Assembly (NCBI GenBank): GCA_008360955.1
Contig: LUCM01008695.1
Location: forward strand, 140,596 to 204,595
Source: Fasciolopsis buskii
Lineage: Eukaryota; Platyhelminthes; Trematoda; Plagiorchiida; Fasciolidae
Length of the DNA stretch: 64,000 nucleotides
Direction: 5' to 3'
Part shown: positions 11,701 to 26,700 of the stretch, in pieces
How the letters are laid out: each line of letters begins with the position of its first letter
Position numbering within the stretch: position 1 is the first letter of the stretch
Program-made: the position numbers and the translations under genes
Notes under the pieces: generated by a model
Seen by the model: only the letters and a program-made list of their open reading frames with translations
The model's database searches: none
What the model was told of the DNA's origin: nothing

Positions 11701-14700
11701 AAACATGTCCGCCAATCGTAGAGATTTACAGTCACGTGGCCTCCATACGAATGTCAACGATAGTTGCTGAATGACTGACTCGTTAATCATTTGCACAATA
11801 CCTGGATATCGATCATATCCCATTCATGGAATTCCAAAAACATTAGGTGTTCCAGCACAGGCACAGGAGATATAACGGATGGGAGGCATATAAATGATCT
11901 CCAAGCAAAAGGACAACGGGGAAACTAATATGAAAGCAAAACGTTAAAGCTCTTTCATATGGAATAATACTAGGATCAGTGGCAGAATGTGAAACCGCCG
12001 TACGTCCATCAGCTTACTCACATCGTAGATAAAAAGCCGCATATCGCTGAGGAACAAGTAATTTCGAGTCCAACCACGTTTGATCCCGCCAGCTTTAGGC
12101 ATCTACAATGAAAACAAGAAAATGGGGACGGTATTGAACGCGACTTTCATGAGTACTTCGAGATAACATGCTTAGCAGAAATTGTGTATAACCACGGGCG
12201 ACCGTGTACGACAAAAGCGTCGACCTTAGTGCTAACTGTGCGAGAATGGACATGTAACTTCCAAGTCGAACGGAACTGTGCTGATCATTTAGGCGTTTTC
12301 TACCGAACACTGCATAGCTTGCCAATAGTATAAGACTGACTTGAACAATTCCGGTTTGGGTTAGAGATTAAAAAGTGCAGATGTGGACAGATGAATCAGG
12401 GAAGTGACGGTGACCAGATTACAAACTCTTGGAGAAAACCGACCACCGTATCCTGATTTCCGTTTCCGTATACCTTAATGCCAAATACTAGGGGATTGTT
12501 TGGATTTCTATAACAACAGAACCAGAAAAATCAACTTTATACAGTATTTGTGTATTCACAAATTTCCATTTTTCATTGATCCTTAAGGAAGTTCCAGTGG
12601 ACGTACTGAATTACTGTGACCTTAGGTGGCTCAATACCGTTGCGATTTTTTCAAGTTCAGGAGACCCATCCACAGCGCCCGTGCTCTACGTGTAAAACAA
12701 AAAGGAACACTGCAGGAGAAAGGGCAACAGTGTGAGCAAACTCCTAATACGAACACCAGTAGGGAATTCCTAGAAAAATAAAAGCCGTCAAGGCACCACC
12801 AACGTTTCATGATTTTTTAAATTTATTTTCGTCGCCTTCTCGAAAAAGACTATAGAAAGTAGCTCCTAGACGCTAATCATTCTATTTTACTGGTTTTTAC
12901 TTCGTTCGGTTTACCATGAATTGTGAAGCGGCTATCATCGTGGCATTTGGGCGTTAAAGGTCGGGAATTCGACACCTCCCACCACCTGGCGGTATCCAGT
13001 GGCTGCGGATTCCTTTTATAAATTGCATATATTTGTTGTACGACAGACAAAGCAGAAAATAAAAAAGCTATTATTCGATGATTACTATCGTGGTGATCAT
13101 CTCTACATTTATAACGCAATCAACAAAACAACATTGAAGCGCAAACAAACAGACACCCAAGATGTCGGAATCCAGAAACAGTCAAAATTACGACGACGAC
13201 TGGTCCTGAGAATTTCTCGATTGAACATAAGAAAACCGAAATCCAATAGAGTGAATAAAGAAATACGAAGAATGAGTTAAAAATTAGTTGACAAACCTGT
13301 ACAATTCCTTCCAATACTGTCCCGAACCCACAACCACCATCGAAGCTGTTACCTGTTACGAGGGATTCATGAGAAAGAAAAATCACAAGGGAGTAAATAT
13401 ATTTGATTCTTCATTTTAGTTTGAAAGTAACAATGAAACTGTATTCCTCGTTATTCGGTGAAAACCACTGATAGCAGAGCGAGTGTGTTAAGTAATCAGA
13501 CTGAAAGATGGAGTGATACAACAAATCAGTGTTTAGGGATGGAGAGTTTACAGGTGCGAAAAGGAGATAAACGGACTGATTTGTTTTTTTTTGGTAATTC
13601 TGGCTAAGTAGGGTGTTTAAAACGAAGAAAAGGCAACATTTGCAACAGAATACTAACCGTTAGCGGCAGTGATTATTTGACAGTTTCCATCAAATCACAG
13701 AATAAATCTGTGGGGACTGTTTGCCGTTCGTATGCGTTAGACACCATATATGAACAACGTATTCATTGTGAAAACTAGTTGATGGGTGGGCGAATTTTGC
13801 TAGACTGATTTTCAAATCACGACAATCTTCCAGCCGCAACGTGCACACAATAGGCATAAGCTGCATTGCTGCCTTTGTTTCAAAGAACTGAGATTTGTTT
13901 GCCTTCGATTAGTGGAAAGTAGACGAGCGAAAAGTTGTGCGCGAGAGAACCGCAATCAAACATGCGTGTCTTTCTATTGCGTCAGACAACGTAGCTTGGA
14001 TCGGAAATGTAATTGTGTAAAGAATAAGAAGTGAGGGAGAAAATCGACAAACCATGTTTTTGACAAAAGTTGGACGAAGTGGAGGCGGGGAAATTAGCCG
14101 GCAACAGAATCAATAAACGTGATCGGGAACATTGTGTACATGCGTGTCTGGAAACGGTTGGTCGTATGGTGTACACGCGAGGCTCAGTACGTGCCACTAA
14201 CCTACCATAGCTGTCCCCATTGAATTCCGTAGCAATGCCAAAACTTCGAAACTAATTTGTAGCTGGGCGGGAACCGAATTTACGACACGCGGTGAACATC
14301 AACTAATGAGGCACCAAAATATTTCTAGAGACACAAAATCGTTCCAATCGTAGTGAAACAGCGAGTAGCATGGCCTTGGGGAAATATGAACATTTTATCG
14401 AGCTAGTTAAAGTGTGTTTATTTTGTGGACTAGCACAAAATGGGAAAAAAATCATCGAAAGACACCGCGAGTTGGAAAAGGATCGATGCGTACGATATAA
14501 CGCTTTGTTCGTTCACATAGCTTCTCGTGGAAATGTAGTAGATCGGTGTGCACCATACCCAGTTCATCATCGGTATCATCCTCATCCTCATCAACAAACG
14601 ATCATTCACTAGCCTCTATAATGCAAAACACGAGTCCTTCATTTTACAAAACAATCGTTTAGTAATGAAACTTGTTGACGAGAAGAAACAGTCGTATAGC

Positions 14701-17700
14701 AGGACAGGCATCAACACTGACCTCATCAAGTGCACATACAGACATGGGGAGGCGGGAAACTGAGGAAAGCGGAGATACCCAGAACGACAGACAAGTAAGG
14801 AAACAACCTGTACTGACCCAACGAAGTCGATGGTGGAGCGGGACAAGTGGATGGGGCGGTTTGCCGACATCGCTGATGACATTGAAAACCGCAATCCTGA
14901 CAACGCACACCTTGCCAGCGGAGGCCGAGCATTAGACTGGTACAAGCATGACATTTGGCCGGGTCTGGAAATGTGGTCAGGGTGAATTTGTGCGCCGACG
15001 TAGAGTGAGTTGTCTGGCCTGAACAAGATGATGGTTCCCAAGAGGTATGCGGAACTAACGGGGTGGAGGTCGAATGCAAAGCATTCAGCTCGACGGCTTG
15101 AAGATGACGATCGGTTGTTTCATCTAACGATCCGTCTGCGTCTATTTTGCTCATCTGTATTGTGAGACCGAAAATAAAACAAAAAATGTGTTAGGAGACG
15201 AACCCGGGATGAATTAAGTTGATTGATCTATGGCTGTTTGGTTTTGACTGATGAAAAACAGAAGTTTGAAAGCGTTCAAAGAAAAAGGAGTAGGGAAGCA
15301 TAAAAATCCACACAAATTAATTTATCTGCATCCAATAAGCAAGCTGGTGTTCTTTCTAATCTAATAACACAATGCTCTTCGTAAAGTAAGAAATATGTAT
15401 AAAGTTCAACGGACCTTTTTTATTCCACTCAAAAAAACGAAGGATGAAGACGTAAAAGATTTGCTGGCTATTCACAATCGCGAAAATTACAGTTAACAGC
15501 GAAACAGAACATCGGCATTCAGAATTTCAATTAATCACCTGCGGTGTCAGACGGCACTTTTCATGAAAGCGCGAACTTTACATATGTGGATGAAATGCTA
15601 ACGTCAACTGAAGTTCTGAGCCAATCCGAATATTAGGAAATAGGTGATATGTGCGTCATATAAGGGGTAAATAGACTGACAAACGGTGGTAGTTGAGGCA
15701 AAACGTGCCATAAGGATATCATTTCAACTCGGACTAGGTGAAAAAAAGAAAGATATTCACCAAGCTTCGGCAGACATCAGGGGACGCTTAAGCCGAATAC
15801 TGGATGGAGTAGTGTTTCTTCCGGCACTTGCAATGGTAAGGGTGGTACATAAACTCATGAGCACCGGTTAAAATATGAATGTAGACACCGTGTACCCAAT
15901 TGTAGTTAAGCACTGAATGCCCCCCGCTTTCCAGAAAATCGTGATAATGGAGACAAAAAAACATCTCATAGGACTACTTTAACTCATCCCTCGTTGGCAG
16001 CCAAGGCACAAGCCATCACAGCATGCTTTAACTCGACCTCAACATCAAATGTGTATATCAATATTTGCCGTGATGAACATATGAATTTAGAGCGAGAACC
16101 GGTGCCGAAGGCATAAACGGAGGAACCAGCGGCTCGGATATCAAACCACTAACTTCTAAACAGCGAAACTCTCACCACGTTACTAGACTCATTTTTCTCT
16201 TTAATGACCTCATCAGACAACTTAGAAGCATTACTAGAGACCTGAATAGATAAGGTGTGAGCAGGAAGAGTTATTGATCCTGTCACTTATTTTGTTGATA
16301 TTGTCTAGGATATTCTATAATTTAACGCAGATCGGGGGAAATCTAACTAAGTTGAAGATCTGTCACCCCGAAACGTCACAGATTCCAATTCCAGATCCCC
16401 CGATCGTTTTCCTTGTCAAACCTGACCCACCGCGACATTATGCCGTGGTATTTCGTTCCATGTTTTAGGACCACGTTTCCCGGTCCTACCTGTAATGACC
16501 GCTGTGGGCCATGGAGCATGCCCCTTCATCAGCGCGTATGCTTCAACCACGTCAGAAAAAAAACACTCATTTGTTTGGGCATACATGGGTTTGAGTTACA
16601 GGCGATGTTCGTTTTCCTTTCTATTTATGAGTGCCCTGAAAACCCAGCATGGATATTCCGGAAAACTCAGCGATGATCAAAATCGTTAGTAATAACACTC
16701 GGAAATTTAAGTCAACGGATAAATGGTTTGCACTGATCGCCAAAAAGAATATGGTTTAATATTATTTTGACCAATGTCAACCGTAAGGGATAATGACAGT
16801 GACCGTGATGTAGTGGTTATGTGTATGAAAGGCAAATAGCATTGTTTTTATGTTTACCGCACGAATAAAGTAAAAAGCGCACATTTTGTAACCTCAGGAA
16901 CAAGTGCAGAGCCAAAAACCTGCAATGACAATGCAACCGCAAAATATGTGGAAGGATCGAGCGTGGTAACCAGGTGGAGCACAGCGGATCTATCACCGAG
17001 GAGATCCCCAAAGACTAGATCTGGAATACCTGAAATTTGAGGCGAGGAACGCCTAATCCACCAGAGCGCCATCAGTCACGGGTGCCGTGAGCCATTATCA
17101 TCATCATCATCATCGTGCAGCGTTAAGCAACAAGGCAAGCCAAATTGACCACTGCCTTTTCCGAACCTCGGGAATTTCTCCTCATCGCGAGGTGTCACTC
17201 AAAAGAGTAACCGTGATGATGAAAGCGACATTTCGAAAAATTCTCGTGTCAAGCCATGGGATTTGTGTTCCCCGATTTCTATGTGAATAATCCGCATCTC
17301 CATCGCTAGACCGATTCCTGCGCTAATCCCTAGGTGTCTTCTCAATCATGGAAACTCGGATTATACGCCGGCAGGTTATCATCACTTCTGATACAACTGT
17401 TCCTTCTTTCGGTCTCGTTATTTGCACAGAAACCTTTTCCCTATAATTCGTCATGTAATGTCACTTTCCTCCTCGCCTTTGGTGCAGTCTCAATCTCTTT
17501 GGTTGTCTCATTCCGCGTTGTTACAGTCTTTGATCGTTTGTATGTGTATTTTTTTCTACAACCATCATTACCCACAGTCACACGTTTAATCTACTCACGT
17601 GGTCGCTACGCCTATGATTCGTCGACTTCGACCATGCGCTAACCCCCTAATCCCATGCTAACAGTAATTTCCCTTGAAACTGCCTGAACGTCTAACTCCC

Positions 17701-20700
17701 GGTTGTTGTGCTTTGGGGAAACCTACACTGACGCGCCGTCGCCTATTGGGAGACCCGTTAACAATTTCAGATTTTTAACTACACACTATTTGACCATCTT
17801 TTCCATAGTATACGTTGGCTATTGATGATAACTTGTGATTGAGGCATTAGACTGCAGTCGTGATTCCACACAACCACGAGATGGGATATGGCTATAATCA
17901 TCTTCAAACAAAAGTGCCTATAAGCCACTGGTTTCCCTAATCGATCAGGATCCAAATTTTAGTTTCCAATTCATAATCACTAACTGTTATTGTCAGGCGA
18001 TTGGCAGCTATCGCAAATAAATGCTTAAAAACACAAAGATGAAATAGATTTTAGCATTGATTAACTGTCAAGTTTTGGTGCTGCCTCCCAACAAAGACGA
18101 ACAATCTATTTCATAATCTGTTCCGAATGTTTGTGAAAGATAGGGGACAAATACAAAACTTGAAGCAGTTGTTGAGGAACATCGTGAACAGTATAGATTA
18201 AGGAATAGATGAACAAGTTTCCCAAGTGTATCCAAAAAAGACTTCAACCGAAGGTCAATTATTTCGGTAGCAACAGTCTAAGTTCAGCAAACATCTGTGA
18301 TATACAACACCCCAAATAAAACCATGACCAAGGGTGACAACAAGTACGCAAGAGAAAGTGTCATAACGAAAATCCGTGATCAGAATCGGAGCATAGAGAT
18401 TCATTGCTGATGCTGATGGATTAAGTAGACGTATCTAACCAGTTAGTATCGTCAGTATCAAGTGTCACCGAAAGTAGAAATTAGTCGGTCTTTTTGCGTC
18501 CAAGGCTGTGAGAAGCGTTCCTTGAAATCTTTCATCCAGTAAAACTTGTCTTCCTTTAAACTAGTTATTTACCAAGCAAACCGGATAGGTTGCAGCATCC
18601 GTTAGGTAGGAGACTATGTGTATGTAGATTAATCTTACAACGCGAAAGATTTTTGACCGAAAACCTACATAAATAGAACCGGGAAACAACAGCCGGATGG
18701 TACATGGCATAAGTCGCGCGGGTAGAGAGACCGATGAACAAGCACAACGAACACAAAAAATGTTGTAGGAATGAACGGGAGTGGCACGAAATTGGAATAT
18801 GAGAAATATATGAACCTCGGAAACGGACATGAACTACACCTGGAATTTTCGCAAACAGCCACGTGTAGTTAGTGTGCATCGGATATAACATATATGTTCA
18901 TCCCATACAGAAACCAGAAATGTGATTAATTGGACAATTTATTCGCCGCATAAACAAGAAAAACACTCACACGCTGATTTAGACTGGTTGAATCTTCGAT
19001 ATTCTGCAAAATAAACAAAACAAATAATAAATATTTATGGCGAAGACAACTTTAAGATGGGCATAAGAATGGGATTGCAACAAGCACGCGATTCAGTGTT
19101 ACTTTTACCGCACTAACATTTGCTTTTCCTGACTGTTGAATTCACAGGTGACCCGAGACATCAAACCATATTTTTGATACAAATTTTGGTCACGGGTTAA
19201 AAAAAACCGAATTCTGACGAATAACAATTGTCAGGACCGAATGACGTAAGCACGCATATTCATCTATAAGTGCATGACTGAAAGAAGTTCGTAGAACTGG
19301 AGTGACGACAACACATTAATCTGATAGCTAATCAATCACAACAGTTTTCTAACGTAATTCGCTATGACTTCCATAGAAAATTTTGTTCGGTCGCCAATCC
19401 ATCTTTCGGACGAAACCCGTGATCCTTGATTTGATTAACCGATTTATTTTTTTTTCGGTGTTGCAACCGACCAAATTTTGAAGCCAACCACTCCGCTCGT
19501 TCGAACCGCCAAGAGATGATGCTCCTTACAACTGAAGTAGATTGTCTCCATTTTACATTTATTTTGGCATGATATGACGTCTTGCTTCGATAGAATAAGT
19601 ACAAAAAATACACAAATACAGCGAATTTGGACTGCATTATGATATTCCGGTGACCTGTGGTATAGACATTCGATACACAGATGCTAACTTAGATGGAAAG
19701 TCATTTTTACAGCGCCTCATGCATGAGTGACGTGGAAGGAGCAAATCCCACAGCTCTTAGGACAAACTACACGGGGAAACTGGTAATCACGATCCTGAAG
19801 CTTGGAATGACACAGAAATACATAAGGCCTCATTAATTCGGGTGTGGTAACGAGCCGGGGGATAGCGAGTTGCTGTCTACCACCAAGGTGACTGGCTGAT
19901 CTAGGTTTAGAATTTGACCTTTGTGGTGACAGATGCTTAATCCACTTGACCATCGATGGTCATTTCAACGAATCCGACCAGCCAAAGCCAGCCGTAAAAG
20001 TTCTAGATGCCGACTGGCAGAAGGACATAGCGACGTACATGTGAATCTAACTACCTGGAGGATTTTAAATCGATAACCGAAATGTCATGAGCAAGTGTAC
20101 CAACTGAGATACGCACCATTAGGCATATTCCTAATTGAAATAATTCACTAAGAGATATCATCGCTCAACTGACCATTAAGAAACCATGGAAGCACTGTAC
20201 AGCTGTTTCATCCTTGTTAGGAGTGATCAGCAGTGCATATCCACCGCGCTCGAACCCGAACAAGGACGAACGATTCTGAGTCGAACGCCTTACCCATTAC
20301 GCTACCGGGCAGGCTTTGAACGGTTTGTTGAACTTCACCACATGATGTCACACCTATCTATCACTGATTTGCACGGTTACTGTCCGCTAGCTCACAGCTA
20401 TCGACTACTGATGATTCCTAACAATGATGAAACAGCTGTAGTGCTTGCATGGTTTCTTTATGATGAGTTGAGCGATGACATCATATGGTGAATTATTTCA
20501 TGAAAATATTCCTAATTATTGGGCCAACTGAGCGAAATATTTTTGATCGCATTTCATTTTCAAATAAGAACCATTAATTGAGAAAAAAGGCATGGAACTC
20601 ACAACATTGTTGATGCGGAACAGACGAGCTTGGTTCGCGGCTAAAATGGGGCAAAACATGAATTACTGAATTGCGTATGAGTGGCTTTATGAAAGTGAGT

Positions 20701-23700
20701 GCGTGTTCCACAGGTACGAAAGGAAGGGTGACAGATAACAGCACGATACCTGGTAATAAAAACTTGATAAGGACGACTAGCTCTGTGTGCGGAAAGGATG
20801 GGAATAGTTTACAAGGAGAGGAACGACTGAAACTAGTTCCGAAAAACAAAAACCCAAAACAGTATCGGTCAAAAGAGAATAAGGAAGCAACAGACAGGGT
20901 TAGTGACTGTAAAAATAATTAAAGAAACAGTCACCGATTCAAGATGCACTACTAGACTGGATCCAAGTCGACAATCGGCTATGTGCAGTGAGCCTTGGAG
21001 GTTCATCCAAATAACGTCTCAGCGTACACACCGACACAAGGCAGCCCAGATGCAGTCAAGGACACTTTCTAGCAAAAGTTGCACGACCTCTGACACACAG
21101 CAAGGCGGAGTGACACCGTGATTTTAGCACAGGACATGAAAGCTAGACTAGTTCGGCTGTCTTCGAATGAGGCGCATCTAGGAGACCTCTTTGGTCTCGA
21201 TTCCTGTCGTTCTGAAAACCGGAAACGGTTGTTGGCACTGTTTTCAGACCCTTAACTATTTCTCGCTAGTACGATCTTCAGACGTTCCAGTCGCCAGTAC
21301 GTCACCTGACCTCCATTCTCTTCGGGTGACCGATAGATCCGAATCGACCACATCGCTATCAGCTACAGACGGTGGGGCTGTCTACAAGACTGCCGGTCGT
21401 ACAGAATCACACGCCTTGGTTTCAACCGCGTGCTAGTACGCACCAGGGTGTCAGCGTGCTTTGGTGGGCGTTCAAAATGCATGGTCCATTTTCGGTTATA
21501 TTGCGACAGGCTGTCTGATCCGACTCGCCTACAAGTCTTTGGCAGAGCATTGGCTGAAAAGCTAGGATTGCCTCCACCTCAAAACATCAACGAGCGCTGG
21601 GCGCTTATCAAGGTTGTTTTACATTCTGTTGGATTAATGAGTTGTGACCTGACCCGTCGCCTTCAATTTCTCTTGAGTCTGTGCGTCTTCTTGACGCACG
21701 CACGGCTGGTAATGAGACGTGAAATACGGACGAGCTTGTGTAGGGATCGCGAGATCCGGTGGTCTCAACAAGGTTCGGACATGGGGCATGTTGCCCCCAT
21801 GGGAAATTTCCGTTAGCTGTTTTGCCTCATCTGAGCTACCGGTAGGAAAACATTGGGTGTGAGTAAAACTATATGTGAAGATAACGGTTCGCCTATCCAC
21901 AACCTGCAACCACGTCTTGTACGCTGGGCGGAGCCTTTTAGGGCACAATTTAGCTGAGCTTCAGCGTCATACCAAACGAACGCAGTTTGTTGAAAACTAC
22001 GGTTTCAAATACTTCTGAAGTGGCAGGTGTGAGACAAATTGCTCATTAGTTATTCACGTTAGAAAATTCGTCGCGATAATGAACAGGAGGAATCACAGCG
22101 TTTTTCCAATGGGTCTGAAAAGCAGACAATTGGAGAAAAAGACAAAAGAGGAGCCATTTCAGAGGCATACATTAAATAGACGATGGATGGAATACTATCC
22201 GGTCCGGATGGTTTGCGAACGTTCAGAGAAATCAGTGTTCACCGGATTTCTTAGTGCTAAGACGAGGTAGAAAATACGGGGAACAGTAAGAAAGGAAGAA
22301 ACCAGAGTTGTAGGATAATTGGGCAAGGTGGAATTGGAAGGAAACCGGGAAGCTAACCTCAGCGTTTTCGTGTGGTTCACGGACAAGATCACCAGAGAAA
22401 TTACAAATGCGAGGAAAATTCAAGAGGGAGAAATTGCGGAAACTGCTTTAGCAAGACGTTCGGACACTGTTGGACAATGAGAGTAGACGTTACGCTTAGT
22501 AGCGAAAGAATCGTTCTTTGCTGACAATTGCTGACAACATTCACAAAGTGATGATGAGAGGCAGGGGTGAGTTAGCGGTGCCACCGACGAGATGATGAGT
22601 GATTCACACGTATAACGCGATCACCCGCATGATTCGGGTTTGCCCGGTTTAGGAAAGTGTGGAATTAAGGACTCATGAATTGGTAAAACTGGGAACAGAA
22701 GTGAAAGCGTAACAATAGTTCTAGAGATGAGAAATCAAGAAATTCCGGCTAAACTGCAGTGCCAAAATGTGCCTTGGAACCTAAGAACGCATGACTACAA
22801 AATTTAGCCATATCACCTATATTCACCAATTACTCCTCGGAGAGATCCCATGAATGCCAACCTGGTAATCTAATTCAACCTATTAGGGACAGTCAATCGA
22901 GTAATTTTTATACCGTTTTCCTCCATGTTGTCGAATAGCCATTTTCACCAAAATCGCAGCCATGAGCAGCATCGGAGAAGCGCACACTGAAGTAATCGAA
23001 CTTCGAGTATGCGTAATGCATTCCTCAAGCACCTTAGTCAATTTGAATTCAGTGTCAGCAAGAACAACTGAACTCTGTGAGCCAGTAGTCATCACAATTA
23101 CGCACCGAAATGTCCCACCATATTCTACCAAAACTAAGTCAGCCGTGTTCAAACATCCACACTCTTTGGATATGTTCTGTTCGCCACGACCGTGTTGCGC
23201 AACGACACAGCACAACCGATATCACTGGTGCAATGAAACTTGATACCTGATCGGTAAATGAATGTCACACCGGCGCCGCACTTGATGGATGGCGATCTAT
23301 CGTTCTGCATACGCGTAGACGATTCATTCGCTTTAAGACCACGTAGTGAGAGTAAACTGTCCACACAAAAAGACGTGTCTATTTCGCCAGAATTCGCACC
23401 CCCAAGAACAACGCTTCGCTTGGAGCCAATTCGTTCGCAACAGCACGTTACAGTCCCGGGGTGTTAAACGCTTCATAAACATATTGGGGTTGTTACTGAG
23501 GCTGCCGAAAAAACTTGCAGCCACGAAAGTATTCACAGGGAAACGGAACATCATGAACGTACTCCAACTCAGACAATTCGCTGCCTGATACAATATCATT
23601 GCCATTATTTTCAAATAAAGATAAGGTACGTCCATAATCACTTAAATTATAAAATCGAAAGGTAGCAATCCGGTGAATTTGACTTAGAGATCACAAGAAG

Positions 23701-26700
23701 CACACATATACCTTCAGCTATGCACAAGCCACAATCGGAAAGGCGAAAATTTCTCTGACATTCCCTTCTGTGGGAGATAGCGCCACAGAATAACACGGTC
23801 TACTGAGTCGCGTGCCTCTGTCAGATCACAGAAGACTGATATTGTGGACCTATGGAAAATGTGCTTATGTCCTACCACCCGTCCTAGAGAGATGTGGTCG
23901 ATAAAACTGCGATCGGACTAGATTTTCTTACGCTTAAGTTCTTCGCAAACATTAAATAATCGGCGAAGGATAATGCTAGCGAGTTTGCAACATTCCACTG
24001 CGGTTCTCATATAACCTTTAGAGTAAATTGGCATAATCATCGAACCAAACCAGTAGTGTGTGGTATGAGATCAACAACGAATAAAGTAGGTATCTCACGT
24101 CTTCGTGGTTGTGGTCCAAAAGACCCGTCAACCACCTGGGTGGAGTAACTCAAGGACATAGGAGTAAACCGTGAAGTTGTTGTCATTTTCTGTCCAATCA
24201 GAATGACTGACAGACGTGCGTCTGTACAGTTAGACTGTACTCTTTTTCGACCGATAAGGTATTTTCCCCTATCCACTTTGCATGTTCGCTCTTGCAATAG
24301 CAACGTGGAATTCCTGGGGGGAGGCAGCGGTCCGTGAGGCTCGCTGTTATTCAATGCAAAGTGATGCTGACGATCATACCAATCATTACGGATGAGCACA
24401 TTTTCTGAAGTGCACTCTAGACGATGCTCGTGAGTATGAGTAAGGGAGCCATCGGATCCCATAATCGCATCACTTACGTCCGAATTCCCAGGCCCGGCAC
24501 TCTTAAATGACGGGAAGAGATTGCGAATACTGTTGACGGCGGCAAATTTCCTTTTTTTTCCCCCTTCCCACCAATAACCTTGGTCAACTCCAAGGCTTCG
24601 GGTCAACTGATTTATCAGTGATTTACGAATTGTTTTGTGTGAGGGATTCGGTGAGAAGGGACTGCGAATGCCGTTTCTGTATTTTTTTTACGTCCTCTCA
24701 GAATTCGCTCCGATCCTGAGAATCTCGTTGTGACGACTGCCAAGTTGATAGCTCCCATGGGCACTAAAGTCGGTGATAGTCATGAAGAACAAGCTGCGCA
24801 GGACACAATTTTCTCGTTTGTACGACTACAGACCTGGAGCAAACAATTTAAATTTTATGAGTGCATCAGGATGATCGATAAACTGACTAATCTACCCCGC
24901 CAGTATAACCAATGCCAATGTGGTCAGTTTGAATCGGACGCTGTGAAGGCGGAGGAGGACCTCAGGTGTCAAAATTTTGTCCTAACTAAGAATAGTCAAT
25001 GGTTGAAACAAACTCGGATAAGGTGTTCGCCGTTGCCAGTGCCATTGCAAGGGACAGAAAGCGACTTCAAATGTGCTGTTCTGTCTCCTCCAAGCAGTCA
25101 GCTTAGATGATGAATTAGCAGCGGCCACAAAGTGCGCTAAAGGCAGCCCTCGATGTAATCGGAACAATTCCTAGTACGACTCGTCTCTGGCCTCGGAAGA
25201 GAGCTGCAATCGATAGGAACATACAAACATCGGCGTCCCATTCGACTTTTCCTGACCGGTGGTGACCAAGCGGATAAGATCGTGGCGTGTGGACGTGAAG
25301 ATCGCGGGTTCGAATCCTCCCACCACCGGTCAACTTCCCTACTTGGCAGCCCTCTGCTGGCCGCGGCCCCCATCCTGACAGTATGATGTACATTGTTGTT
25401 TCATTAATAAAGGATGTAAAAGACAAAAGATAAAAAAGAACCGAACAATCGAATTAAACACGATTTGGATCCGGTGCAAAACATCGATCGGGATGTCAGC
25501 ATGATCACGGCCAATGGAAACAGGATCACTGGACACGCGAAGAGTGGGACAAGAGAAACAAATTGTACTTGGGGAAAGAAGACTGACCGGGGATCTGGGA
25601 TCTGGGTCCGCCTGTTAAGGATGCAGCTAGGTGCTTGAATCATCTGGACGACAGATATAACGAGAATGCCAACTTGGTGATACTAACCGGAACAGTTAAC
25701 TCAACGTAATGGTAGGCTAACCCAGTAAAAGAACTCCTGGTAGTAACCAACTTACTGCTGCTGATCCGCTGGAAACAATAAGTAGCGTGGCTCCCATTAG
25801 ACTGCGCGACAACCAATAGGCTTCGCAACTAGATTTACGTCTACAACTCGCAGGAAGTCGGTTCAGTTCAGTTCAGTTTAGATTTAACTGAACCTACACT
25901 GGCCCATCTTGACCCATTTTCCAGCCATTACCTGTCTCGAAAATCAATGTGCAGGGTCAGGCAGTAGCAATGTGGACATGCCATATCATCATCGTTCAGC
26001 GTTAAACAGCAAGGCAAGCCTCACTGACCGCTGCCTATTCCCCAGAGTTACACGTTTATATAAAAAGAGTGAATTTCCAATGGGAACAGGGAGTGGACCT
26101 ACACAGGCGGCAAAAGATAAGATGCTGCTGCAGCCAACACACGAAACACAGTCTAACTGTACAAACGCACGTGTTTTCAATCATTCTGATTCGATAGAAA
26201 ATGACAGCACGATCGCCACTGTTCACGGTCCACTGCCATATCCTTCAGTGTCTCCAGCCAGCAACTTGACGGGTCCTTCGGACCCCAAACACGAAGGCGT
26301 GAGACACCTACTTTACCTAAGTTCGCTGTACATTTTCCCATTCCACGTTGCCACGTCATCTGTTGGCCTCCACATGGCTTCTTCCATTCCTTAAGAGGAA
26401 CACAAAATAGGGCACGGTGTGGTAGACGAGTGTTCGTCATACGCAACACGTGACCCAACCAGCGTGGGGCATTCCATTAAAACGTCACTGCCTGTTCTAA
26501 GGGCTGGACCATAGTACCTAACGCCTAATCTGTGAGTTACTCACAACATTCTCCCACTATACTTCGTCAACTATACGAAGACAACGGTGTTCAAATACCA
26601 AAGATCTTCACATGTCTTCCGCTCACCACGACCATATATAGACGTAGAGCAATTTCGAAAACATCGCTGATGCGAAAAATTGACCTTTGATCGACAACCA

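Larger units (their letters stand above)
15155..20602. other. Intron of the kinase gene, 5.4 kb
   Basis: Holds an RTE tail remnant (17090-17180), a family-2 SINE (19795-19965) and a tRNA-like sequence (20250-20318). The remainder has open frames without exon borders, family motifs or repeats that I can identify. Confidence 0.5.

Noticed and set aside
14872..14890. CTGATGA...GAAA string resembling a hammerhead ribozyme core (known in some flatworm retroelements)
   Set aside because: There is no complementary stem II, no matching stem I/III and no cleavage-site GTC in position; other CTGATGA strings in the window fail likewise. It also lies over the C1 exon.
21430..21816. 128-codon plus-strand frame as a host gene
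   Set aside because: The first 70 codons are an RTE linker; the rest runs into unrelated sequence.
22883..23641. Long open frames on both strands near 23 kb
   Set aside because: Neither strand shows a recognisable domain or exon-type borders; the two strands shadow each other.
24730..25110. 126-codon plus-strand frame
   Set aside because: No family resemblance or exon borders, and its second half is repeat D.
25250..25325. Functional tRNA-Ser gene
   Set aside because: A and B boxes are good, but the acceptor arm does not pair and the sequence continues into a SINE body with several copies.
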